Of a stretch of DNA of 38,985 nt, positions 15,060-22,271 are shown piece after piece (the first letter of the stretch is position 1; every line of letters begins with the position of its first letter). This DNA comes from an uncultured Roseburia sp. (GTDB taxonomy: Bacteria > Bacillota > Clostridia > Lachnospirales > Lachnospiraceae). Position numbers and translations under genes: made by a program. A model generated the notes under the pieces. It was not told the DNA's origin. It searched no databases and worked only from the letters and a program-made list of their open reading frames with translations. Where the stretch lies: the NCBI GenBank assembly GCA_947088345.1, contig CAMUGE010000033.1, positions 1 through 38,985 of the forward strand. The letters are read 5' to 3'.

Positions 15060-15989
15060 TTAACGGAATGTATAATTTCCGTTTGTATTAACCTGAAATG
15101 AAATTCCACTTGCATAATAGGAATTATCACCTTTTACGCCAACCGGCCCATCCAATACATATGTGGTTCCGGCAGAGAGATTATATGTCCCCGCTGCCGA
15201 GATCTTTGTACTGCCTGTCGGTTTCGACGGATTATGAGACGTGTCCGGACTTTCCGACGGCTCATTTCCGCCTGCCCCAGGTTTATCGCCCCCCGGTGTG
15301 CCCGGTTTGTCGTTTCCGGCATTATTGCCTCCCGGCGGCTCCGGCGTTTCGCTTTCGTCTCCGGCATTATCGCCTCCCGGTGTGCCTGGTTTGTCGTTTC
15401 CAGCATTATCGCCTCCCGGTGTGCCTGGTGTTTCGCCTCCTGACGTTCCCGGTTTGTCGTTTCCGGCATTATCGCCTCCCGGTGTGCCTGGTGTTTCGCC
15501 TCCTGACGTTCCCGGCGGCTCCGGCGTTTCGCTTCCGGGTGCGTTGCCGATCTTTTGTCTTACCAGCTTAATATGCCAGAAAAATGTTACAACTCTCTCA
15601 CTGACATCCGCTGTCATCCCTGTAACTTTCCAATAACCAAATGTCTCGTCTTTTGGCATATACAGCCAAAAAGATCCTTTTAACTCTTCATATAATGGCA
15701 TTGTAAACGCTTTCCCGTTTTCCTGCCTGAAACTTCGAAACAGCGTATCCGTTGCGCCCCATGCATCCTGATAGATATAAACATAGGAATTTACAACAGT
15801 TACTCCCTCAATGGACGGCCATGGAAGCACTGCCCCGTCGCTTAACCGGTCGCCTGCCGAGATGCTGCCCATTGTTGTATACGAAGAATCTGCCGCAGAG
15901 ATAAAATCTGTTGGGAACTGAACCATACATACACATAAGAGAATTGTAAAAGAGATCATAGCGATCAGTCTCGCCCGTCTTTTCTTCAT
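15060..15989 (-). CDS. secreted protein with a Gly/Pro/Thr-rich repeat stalk
   Basis: The product has 309 residues from an ATG with an optimal AAGGAGG SD. An in-frame ATG at 16064 lacks an SD and would put a charged extension before the signal peptide. Residues 1-33 are a signal peptide (KKRRARLIAMISFTILLCV, cleavage near SAAD). Residues ~34-145 form a globular beta-type domain of unknown family (DRLSDGAVLPWPSIEG, YVYIYQDAWG). Residues 151-241 are repeats of GGETPGTPGGDNAGNDKPGT type. Residues 262-309 are a small beta domain (AAGTYNLSAGTTYVLDG ... NGNYTFR). There is no LPXTG anchor. It lies 86 nt after alaS with no terminator in between and may be partly read through. Confidence 0.75.
   Translation of the reverse strand: MKKRRARLIAMISFTILLCVCMVQFPTDFISAADSSYTTMGSISAGDRLSDGAVLPWPSIEGVTVVNSYVYIYQDAWGATDTLFRSFRQENGKAFTMPLYEELKGSFWLYMPKDETFGYWKVTGMTADVSERVVTFFWHIKLVRQKIGNAPGSETPEPPGTSGGETPGTPGGDNAGNDKPGTSGGETPGTPGGDNAGNDKPGTPGGDNAGDESETPEPPGGNNAGNDKPGTPGGDKPGAGGNEPSESPDTSHNPSKPTGSTKISAAGTYNLSAGTTYVLDGPVGVKGDNSYYASGISFQVNTNGNYTFR
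15267..15539 (-). repeat. in-frame tandem repeats encoding the PGT-rich stalk
   Basis: Near-identical DNA blocks encode GGETPGTPGGDNAGNDKPGT and shorter GGDNAG variants about five times. Homogenised repeats like this are prone to copy-number change. Confidence 0.85.
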
Positions 15990-16075
15990 ACTTTTCCTCC
16001 TTACTGACTTATTCACACCGTTTTTCTTACCTGAACAAGTGTATTTCCGTATTCTGTTTTCCACACAGTAATCTG

Positions 16076-18733
16076 TTAAAGCTGCGCTTCCAGCGCCGCC
16101 TTAGCCTGTGCAAGCGCGTCCGGTATACCTGCCGGATTCTTTCCGCCTGCCTGTGCCATATTGGGACGTCCGCCGCCGCCGCCGCCGACTTTCTGTGCAA
16201 TTACTTTTACCAGATTGCCCGCATGCGCGCCCTTTTTCATTGCTTCATTCGTCGCCATGACAACAAGGTTGACCTTTCCGTCAAGCGCAGAAATCAATAC
16301 GACAACCCCCTCTCCCAGCCGGTCTTTCAACTGATCAGAGAGATCGCGCAGACCGTTCATATCCACGCCATCCACACTTGCAGCCAGTAATTTTACTCCT
16401 TTGACCTCCGTCACCTGATCCATCACATCGCCAAGCGCATCCTTTGCCGCTTTGCTCTTAAGCGCTTCATTTTCACTTCGAAGACCTTTGATCTCGGCCA
16501 TCATATGACGTATTTTATCGGCCAGATCAGCCGGCGCTGCTTTCGCCGCCCTGGCCGCTTCAAAAAGTTCCTGCTCCATATTGCGGTACCAGGCAAATAC
16601 ATTGTCTCCTGTCAGCGCTTCAATTCGCCGCACACCCGCGGCCACACCGTTCTCAGAAATAATTTTAAATGCCGTGATATCGCCCGTCTGTTTTACATGC
16701 GTGCCGCCGCAAAATTCTTTAGAGAAATCCCCCATGGATACCACACGGACTGTTTCTCCATATTTTTCGCCAAACAGCGCCATCGCGCCCGTTTTTTTCG
16801 CCTGCTCCACGCTCATTACATCCGTACTGACTGTTATATTTTCGGCAATCTTTTCATTGACAATCTGCTCTGTACGTGCAAGTTCTTCCGGCGTCATCGC
16901 CGAAAAATGGCTGAAGTCAAAACGTGTGCGCTCACCGTCCTGATAAGAACCGGCCTGTTCTACATGCGTGCCAAGCACCTCACGCAGCGCTTTCTGCAGC
17001 AGATGCGTTGCGGAATGATTCTTACAGATCTTTTCCCGTGTGGCAGCATCCACAGCAAACTCTGCCAGATCGCCGACTTTTAGCAGTCCGCGTTTCATCT
17101 GTCCGATATGGCCGACCTTACCCCCGGAAAGAGCGATTGTATCCTGAACCAGAAATTCGCCGTCCGGTGTGCGAATGGTTCCTTTATCTCCCTGCTGGCC
17201 GCCCATTGTCGCATAAAACGGCGTTTTATCAGCAATCACCGTCCCTGTCTGCCCATCGGTCAACGCTTCCGCAAGCTCGGCGTCTGTCGTAAGCACCGTA
17301 ATCTTTGCATTCGCCAAAAGAGTATCGTATCCGACAAACTCTGTGGTGACAGCCGGATCAATGGAATCGTATACGGTTGCATCCGCCCCCATATAATTTG
17401 TCGTCTTGTGCGCCGCTTTCGCTGTCCTGCGCTGAACTTCCATTGCTTTTTTAAAACCGTCCTCTTCCACCGAAAACCCTTTTTCTTCCAGAATTTCCTG
17501 CGTCAGATCAAGCGGGAAGCCATAAGTGTCATAGAGTTTAAACGCATCCTGGCCTGACAATACCTGCTCTCCCGCCTCTTTCATTCTTGCTTCCAGATCG
17601 GAGAGAATGGAAAGACCCTGATCGATCGTTTTTGCAAATTTTTCTTCTTCCTGTGTCAGGACTTTAAAAATAAACGATTTCTTTTCTTCCAGCTCCGGAT
17701 ATCCGTCTCTGCTCTCCTCAATCACAGTCTCTGCAAGCTTTGCCATAAACGTACCGTCAATACCAAGCATCCTGCCATGGCGCGCCGCACGCCGTATAAT
17801 ACGTCGTAATACGTATCCGCGTCCTTCATTCGTCGGCATAATACCGTCCGAGACCATAAATGTGGCGGAACGTATATGATCGGTGATCAAACGTATTGAT
17901 ATGTCGTCAAGCGCATCTGTCTGGTACGTCTTTCCCGACAGCTCGCACACTTTGTCGCGGATTGCTTTCATCGTATCAATGTCAAAAACAGAATCCACAT
18001 CCTGAATCACAACGGCAAGACGCTCAAGCCCCATGCCGGTATCAATATTTTTCTGTTCCAGCTCTTCGTAGCCGCCTTTTCCGTCACCGTTAAACTGTGT
18101 AAATACATTATTCCAGACTTCCATAAAACGGTCGCAATCACAGCCGACTTTACAGTCCGGATTTTTGCAGCCGTACTTCTCACCGCGGTCATAATAGATT
18201 TCGGAACAGGGACCGCACGGGCCTGCCCCATGTTCCCAGAAATTGTCGCACTCGCCGGTTTTGGGATCGCGGTAAAATCTTGTGATACGCTCGGCCGGAA
18301 TGCCGATCTCTTTGTTCCAGATTTCAAACGCCTCATCGTCCTCCCCATATACAGACGGATAAAGCCTGTCTTTTTCCAGTCCCAGTACTTCGGTCAGAAA
18401 TTCCCATGACCAGGCTATTGCCTCGTGTTTAAAATAGTCGCCAAATGAAAAATTTCCCAACATTTCAAAAAAAGTCAGATGCCTTGCCGTCTTGCCTACA
18501 TTCTCAATATCGCCGGTGCGGATACACTTCTGGCATGTCGCCACACGTCTGCGCGGCGGGATCTCCTGCCCGGTAAAATATGGTTTTAACGGCGCCATGC
18601 CTGCATTGATTAATAGCAGACTGTTGTCATTGTGCGGAATTAACGAAAAACTGTTCATCTTAAGATGTCCCTTGCTCTCAAAAAATTCAAGGTACATACG
18701 CCGCAGTTCATTTTCTCCATAAAACTTACTCAA
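16076..18733 (-). CDS. alaS: alanine--tRNA ligase
   Basis: At 885 residues this is full length for AlaRS. The class II catalytic core is at the N-terminus (FFESKGHLKMNSFSLIPHND, LINAGMAPLKPYF, RHLTFFEMLGNFSFGDYF). The HSATHLLQ motif and CGGTH of the editing domain follow at ~575-690, and the C-terminal oligomerisation/C-Ala part ends with GGGGGGRPNMAQAGGK. It charges tRNA-Ala and clears Ser/Gly mischarging. The start is TTG at 18733, with an SD (GGAGG) 9 nt upstream. No T-box leader is visible upstream, although many Firmicutes aminoacyl-tRNA synthetase genes have one. It lies 27 nt after a 48-residue membrane protein gene with which it is probably co-transcribed. Confidence 0.98.
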   Translation of the reverse strand: MSKFYGENELRRMYLEFFESKGHLKMNSFSLIPHNDNSLLLINAGMAPLKPYFTGQEIPPRRRVATCQKCIRTGDIENVGKTARHLTFFEMLGNFSFGDYFKHEAIAWSWEFLTEVLGLEKDRLYPSVYGEDDEAFEIWNKEIGIPAERITRFYRDPKTGECDNFWEHGAGPCGPCSEIYYDRGEKYGCKNPDCKVGCDCDRFMEVWNNVFTQFNGDGKGGYEELEQKNIDTGMGLERLAVVIQDVDSVFDIDTMKAIRDKVCELSGKTYQTDALDDISIRLITDHIRSATFMVSDGIMPTNEGRGYVLRRIIRRAARHGRMLGIDGTFMAKLAETVIEESRDGYPELEEKKSFIFKVLTQEEEKFAKTIDQGLSILSDLEARMKEAGEQVLSGQDAFKLYDTYGFPLDLTQEILEEKGFSVEEDGFKKAMEVQRRTAKAAHKTTNYMGADATVYDSIDPAVTTEFVGYDTLLANAKITVLTTDAELAEALTDGQTGTVIADKTPFYATMGGQQGDKGTIRTPDGEFLVQDTIALSGGKVGHIGQMKRGLLKVGDLAEFAVDAATREKICKNHSATHLLQKALREVLGTHVEQAGSYQDGERTRFDFSHFSAMTPEELARTEQIVNEKIAENITVSTDVMSVEQAKKTGAMALFGEKYGETVRVVSMGDFSKEFCGGTHVKQTGDITAFKIISENGVAAGVRRIEALTGDNVFAWYRNMEQELFEAARAAKAAPADLADKIRHMMAEIKGLRSENEALKSKAAKDALGDVMDQVTEVKGVKLLAASVDGVDMNGLRDLSDQLKDRLGEGVVVLISALDGKVNLVVMATNEAMKKGAHAGNLVKVIAQKVGGGGGGRPNMAQAGGKNPAGIPDALAQAKAALEAQL

Positions 18734-18760
18734 AACTAACTTCCTCCAACCTGTCGTATC

Positions 18761-18907
18761 TTAATTTTTTGCCGTATTATCGGAATCGGCTGTTTTCGCC
18801 GCTTTGCGGTCTGCCGATTTTTTGCCGGCAAAAAATCCGAACACGGCGAATGCTGTCATAACAAGAAAGATCAGTACATAGTGTACAAACCATCCCAAAA
18901 AAGCCAT
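18761..18907 (-). CDS. small single-TM membrane protein (48 aa) upstream of alaS
   Basis: This short frame encodes MAFLGWFVHYVLIFLVMTAF... with one strong TM helix (~3-28, ending FFAGKK) and a charged, polar tail (SADRKAAKTADSDNTAKN). A GAGAGG SD precedes the ATG, and 27 nt separate its stop from the alaS start. The TM-plus-charged-tail design and the SD make it likely to be expressed. The function is unknown. It may be a small regulator or a membrane-protein partner. Confidence 0.65.
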   Translation of the reverse strand: MAFLGWFVHYVLIFLVMTAFAVFGFFAGKKSADRKAAKTADSDNTAKN

Positions 18908-18975
18908 ACGATATCACACCTCTCTATCATTTCTATAGTTTAATATACCTCTGTTTCACTTATTTTACAACATCA

Positions 18976-19004
18976 ATTTTACCATAAATTTCAAAGAAAG
19001 TCAC
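18976..19004 (-). promoter_or_regulatory. candidate sigma-A promoter for the small ORF and alaS
   Basis: On the minus strand the -35 is GTGACT (18999-19004), the spacer is 17 nt and the extended -10 is TGG-TAAAAT (18976-18981). The rest of the 18908-19196 gap is AT-rich with short palindromes (TGTAATTTTACA near 19035) and no recognisable gene or riboswitch. Confidence 0.4.
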
Positions 19005-19196
19005 CATTCTTTTCATTTGAGTTTCCCCATTTTGTAAAATTACAGGACCAAAGTGTTTCCATCACAACATAATAGAAACGTTTTGTCTGATTTGTAACGT
19101 TCCCGGCGCAAATAGCCGTATGATAAAATCATCTGTCATGCTGATTTTTCACACAAACCCCCATGATTCCGCTCCCAGGAATCTCAAATCAAGATG

Positions 19197-19221
19197 AAAA
19201 ACGCCTGTTTTGGGCGTTTTT
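19197..19221 (-). terminator. intrinsic terminator of the nucleoside-salvage operon
   Basis: On the minus strand AAAAACGCC, a 6-nt loop and GGCGTTTTT are followed by CATC. The symmetric A/T tracts make it usable in both directions. Confidence 0.8.
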
Positions 19222-19223
19222 CG

Positions 19224-19289
19224 GCGTGAAACTTAGTACTTGTTGGCGAAATGCCCTCTGGCATGAGCCTTACTAGTACTTTTTCACGC
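19224..19289. repeat. 66-bp palindromic (cruciform) element overlapping the MBL gene 3' end
   Basis: The arms are GCGTGAAA (19224-19231) with TTTCACGC (19282-19289) and AGTACT (19235-19240) with AGTACT (19275-19280). Inner stems are GGC with GCC and ATGCC (19251-19255) with GGCAT (19260-19264). The last codons and stop of the MBL gene (19273) lie inside one arm. It is immediately followed by an intrinsic terminator. It looks like a folded RNA or a REP/MITE-like insertion. Confidence 0.7.
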
Positions 19290-20025
19290 TAAATACCTCA
19301 TTTTCCGAATGGATCTGCACAACACGCTCTGCTGCCGGCCTGCTTAGTTTTCTCTGTAATCTTGAAATACCGGAATAATCCTGCCACATATGCATCGGAA
19401 AAATAAGGTCAGCCATGGTATTTTGGATAAAGTATTCCATACCGGCTGACTGATACTGTCCCAGCCGTGGGTCAAGCGGTACAAATGCCAGATCTATCTT
19501 TCTCTGTGAAATCTTTCTGACATGCGCTTTGTAAGCGGCTTCCATTCGCCCGTTGATCAGATCGCCCGCGCCGTCCCATTTCCAGTGATACAGATCTCCT
19601 GCATGGTAAATACATACCCCGCCAGTCTCCGCATAAAACGCTACCCCTGCATCTGTAGACAAAAATGTTTCGATTTTAAGATCATCCACCTGGATCTTTT
19701 CCCCACAGCCGACATATCGTATTTTGCTTTTGACCTCAGCAGATATTCCATGTTTTTCCAGAAAATGATTTGACATTTTGCAGTCTTTTGAGAAAATATA
19801 GCGTATATTCGGATATCTTTGTACCCAGCGCAGTACGTCCATATCAAAATGATCCCTGTGCTTATGGCTGGCAAAAACATAAAACGGCGTTTCGGGCTCA
19901 TATTCGGGCACAACCCCGCCAAATTGAAAACCGTCCACACGATCCCCGGAAAACCAGTCAAATAACAAAACCTTTCTTTCCATTTCAATCAAAAAACAGC
20001 TGTGATGTAGAAATATTATTTTCAT
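19273..20025 (-). CDS. MBL-fold metallo-hydrolase
   Basis: The protein has 250 residues and is cytoplasmic. The metallo-beta-lactamase motif SHKHRDHFD (residues 53-61) supplies HxHxDH. Further ligand-like residues are in YHAGDLYHW and IFPMHMW. It belongs to the UlaG/YtnP-like small hydrolase group by look, with the substrate unknown. Its start overlaps the amidohydrolase stop by 4 bp (ATGA), so it is translationally coupled to that gene and presumably acts on a related compound. Its last residues (SVKKY) and stop are encoded by one arm of a palindromic element, which suggests that the present C-terminus was set by that element. Confidence 0.85.
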   Translation of the reverse strand: MKIIFLHHSCFLIEMERKVLLFDWFSGDRVDGFQFGGVVPEYEPETPFYVFASHKHRDHFDMDVLRWVQRYPNIRYIFSKDCKMSNHFLEKHGISAEVKSKIRYVGCGEKIQVDDLKIETFLSTDAGVAFYAETGGVCIYHAGDLYHWKWDGAGDLINGRMEAAYKAHVRKISQRKIDLAFVPLDPRLGQYQSAGMEYFIQNTMADLIFPMHMWQDYSGISRLQRKLSRPAAERVVQIHSENEVFSVKKY

Positions 20026-21329
20026 GTTCCTCCTCTGACACGCCTTGCCACTTCATTTGCTTTTTGATAGATTTCCTCCGGCGAAACACCAATATGAAAT
20101 GTTTTCTCCTCATAGAGAATTTTCCCGTCTACCATCGTCATTTTAACATTCTGTTTGCTGCCGCTGTACACCAGATTTTTCAGGATATGATTTTCGGGCT
20201 GCATATTCGGCTGATTTAAATCAATCAAAATCAGATCGGCTTTTTTTCCGACTGCAAGGCAGTCACACTCCGATAACCCCATCGCTTTAGCGCCGCCTGA
20301 AACCGCCATAGAAAGCGCCAAAAGCGCATCCATGGAGGAAGCGTCCATAGAAAGCAGTTTCGGAAGCACAGCTGTAAGAAACATTTCACGAAACATATCA
20401 AGACAGTTATTGCTCGCAGGACCGTCCGTACCGATTGCCATCGGAATCCCGCAGGCAAGCAGCTGCTCTGCGGGACAGATGCCGGAGGCCAGTTTTAAAT
20501 TGGAAGCGGGATTTGTCACGGCATAAAGCTTTCTGTTCTGAAAAACAGCCATATCTTCCTCTGAGAGCCAGATACAGTGGTATCCCCCGCCGCCATAGCC
20601 GTACATGCCCAGCTCATCCGTCAGCTGTGTCGGCGTTTTGCCGTAGCGCGCAATACATTCTTCTACCTCCTGCCTTGTCTCGGAATTATGCAGCCAGACC
20701 GGAGAATGCAGCTTTTGCGCAAGCGCCGCCACACGCTCCATATTTTGCAGGGAAGTCGTGTATTCTGCATGAAACCCTGTCACAAACGAAGTCAGACTGC
20801 TCATTTCGTTCACTGCATAAAAATCTTCCTCCATCTGTTCGGGAGAACTTACAAAATCGTTAAACCCGCTTGTCAATACCATACGAAAACCGGAATCGGC
20901 GGCCGCTTTCGCCATTTCCTGCGGCGAAAGATACATATCAAATCCGGCCGTGATTCCGCCTGTCAGATATTCCAGGATGCCAAGCCTTGCCAGCCAGTAG
21001 ATATCGCCTTTCTTAAGCCGCTCTTCTTTTGGGAACACCTTACAGTTTAACCACTCGCTTAACGGCAGATCGTCTGCATCGGAGCGCAAAAAAGTCATAG
21101 CTGTATGTGTATGTGCATTTTTAAATCCCGGCATCAAAAGATTGCCGTTTACATCAATTTCCCGATCCCAGATGATCGGGCCGTCTTTTGGAAAAATCTC
21201 ACAGCTGTCTGCACATTCGCCAATATAACAGATTCTGGTTCCTCTGACCCACAGCTCGCCCTCCAGAATTGAAAATGCATGGCCGGCTTCTGAAAGCAAT
21301 ATTTTTGCATGATAAAATCTTATATTCAT
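20022..21329 (-). CDS. amidohydrolase, MTA/S-adenosylhomocysteine deaminase-like
   Basis: The product has 435 residues from the ATG at 21329, chosen because GAGG lies 6 nt upstream; an ATG at 21353 has no SD. This is a TIM-barrel amidohydrolase. The metal ligands are AHTHTAM (HxH), FHAEYT, WLHNSE (His) and IGTDGPASNN (Asp). The GFKNAHTHTAM and GTDGPASNNCLDMF blocks are those of 5-methylthioadenosine/SAH deaminases (MtaD family). It would deaminate an adenosine-type nucleoside to the inosine form in purine and methionine-cycle salvage. It sits between purine nucleoside phosphorylase (43 nt upstream) and an MBL hydrolase (4-bp overlap). Guanine or other deaminases are less likely. Confidence 0.85.
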   Translation of the reverse strand: MNIRFYHAKILLSEAGHAFSILEGELWVRGTRICYIGECADSCEIFPKDGPIIWDREIDVNGNLLMPGFKNAHTHTAMTFLRSDADDLPLSEWLNCKVFPKEERLKKGDIYWLARLGILEYLTGGITAGFDMYLSPQEMAKAAADSGFRMVLTSGFNDFVSSPEQMEEDFYAVNEMSSLTSFVTGFHAEYTTSLQNMERVAALAQKLHSPVWLHNSETRQEVEECIARYGKTPTQLTDELGMYGYGGGGYHCIWLSEEDMAVFQNRKLYAVTNPASNLKLASGICPAEQLLACGIPMAIGTDGPASNNCLDMFREMFLTAVLPKLLSMDASSMDALLALSMAVSGGAKAMGLSECDCLAVGKKADLILIDLNQPNMQPENHILKNLVYSGSKQNVKMTMVDGKILYEEKTFHIGVSPEEIYQKANEVARRVRGGT

Positions 21330-21372
21330 TTTTTCCTCACTTTTGGATGGCAATACAGGATTTTATATCCCT

Positions 21373-22212
21373 TTAAAGAAATCTCTCGTCTTTGATTGTT
21401 AAAATTATTTCTGTTATAAGCGCCTCAAACTGCTCCGCAACATGGTCTGCCGTCCGCTGCACTTCCTCGTGGGACAGCGTAAACGGTGTGATTCCGCTTG
21501 CCATATTTGTAATACAGGAGATCCCAAGCACTCTCATCTGCATATGCCTTGCTGCAATCGCCTCACAGGCCGTGCTCATTCCGACTGCATCCGCCCCAAG
21601 CGTACGGCACATTGCGATCTCCTGCGGCGATTCATACTGAGGGCCTGGCAGCTGGATGTAAATACCTTCTTTTAAATCAATATCAAATTTCATCGCTGCA
21701 CGTTTTGCCGTCCGCTGCAAATCCAGGTCGTAGATCTGCCCCATATCCGGAAAGCGGACGCCAAACTCTTCGATATTCGGTCCGCGCAGCGGCGACGGCA
21801 CAAAGCTTGCAATCTGGCCGGTAATCAACATCAGGCTGCCGCCTCGAAATCCCTGGCGTATACCGCCGGCCGCATTTGTCAAAACCAGCGTATCCGCCCC
21901 CATCATTTTCATCAGACGAATCGGCAGCACCACATCCGACATCTCATATCCCTCATAGTAATGGACGCGCCCCTGCATACAGACAACCGGAACCTGCCCA
22001 ACATAGCCGAAAATAAAACGTCCCGCATGTCCGGATACTGTAGAGACAGGAAATCCTTCTATCTCTCTGTAATCAAGTATATCTTCTATTTCAATATGAC
22101 CCCCGTATGCGCCAAGTCCGGAACCAAGCACCAGCGCAACTTTAGGTTCAAAATCTGTTTTTTCCCTGACTGCCACAAAACATCTCTGCAGCTTATCATA
22201 AATTGGATTCAT
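21373..22212 (-). CDS. purine-nucleoside phosphorylase
   Basis: The protein has 279 residues, matching trimeric PNP (PNP/MTAP class II-like). It has the phosphate site GSGLGAYG, then SGHAGRFIFG, the catalytic region GRVHYYEGY, LTNAAGGIRQGF, the base-binding QLPGPQYESP with the GADAVGMSTACEAIAARH motif, and ITNMASGI. It cleaves (deoxy)inosine or guanosine with phosphate. The ATG at 22212 follows GGTGGGAGG. The alternative ATG at 22233 has no SD. It starts 59 nt downstream of the LRR gene's stop with no hairpin between, so some LRR transcripts could read into it. With the deaminase below it forms a nucleoside salvage unit. Confidence 0.95.
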   Translation of the reverse strand: MNPIYDKLQRCFVAVREKTDFEPKVALVLGSGLGAYGGHIEIEDILDYREIEGFPVSTVSGHAGRFIFGYVGQVPVVCMQGRVHYYEGYEMSDVVLPIRLMKMMGADTLVLTNAAGGIRQGFRGGSLMLITGQIASFVPSPLRGPNIEEFGVRFPDMGQIYDLDLQRTAKRAAMKFDIDLKEGIYIQLPGPQYESPQEIAMCRTLGADAVGMSTACEAIAARHMQMRVLGISCITNMASGITPFTLSHEEVQRTADHVAEQFEALITEIILTIKDERFL

Positions 22213-22271
22213 TTCCTCCCACCCTCTATGCATGATTCTGATCTGATTCTGATTGTCGATTCTCTCAATCT

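Noticed and set aside
15267-15539. CRISPR-like array
   Set aside because: The repeats are in-frame coding repeats with no unique spacers and no cas genes nearby.
15241-15636. Long plus-strand frame opposite the secreted repeat protein
   Set aside because: It is the antisense image of the GTP-rich repeats, and it has no SD and no domain content. The minus-strand frame has a signal peptide and a strong SD.
22240-22262. Short GAATCAGA direct repeats between PNP and the LRR gene
   Set aside because: Too short and imperfect to call a regulatory site; probably chance.
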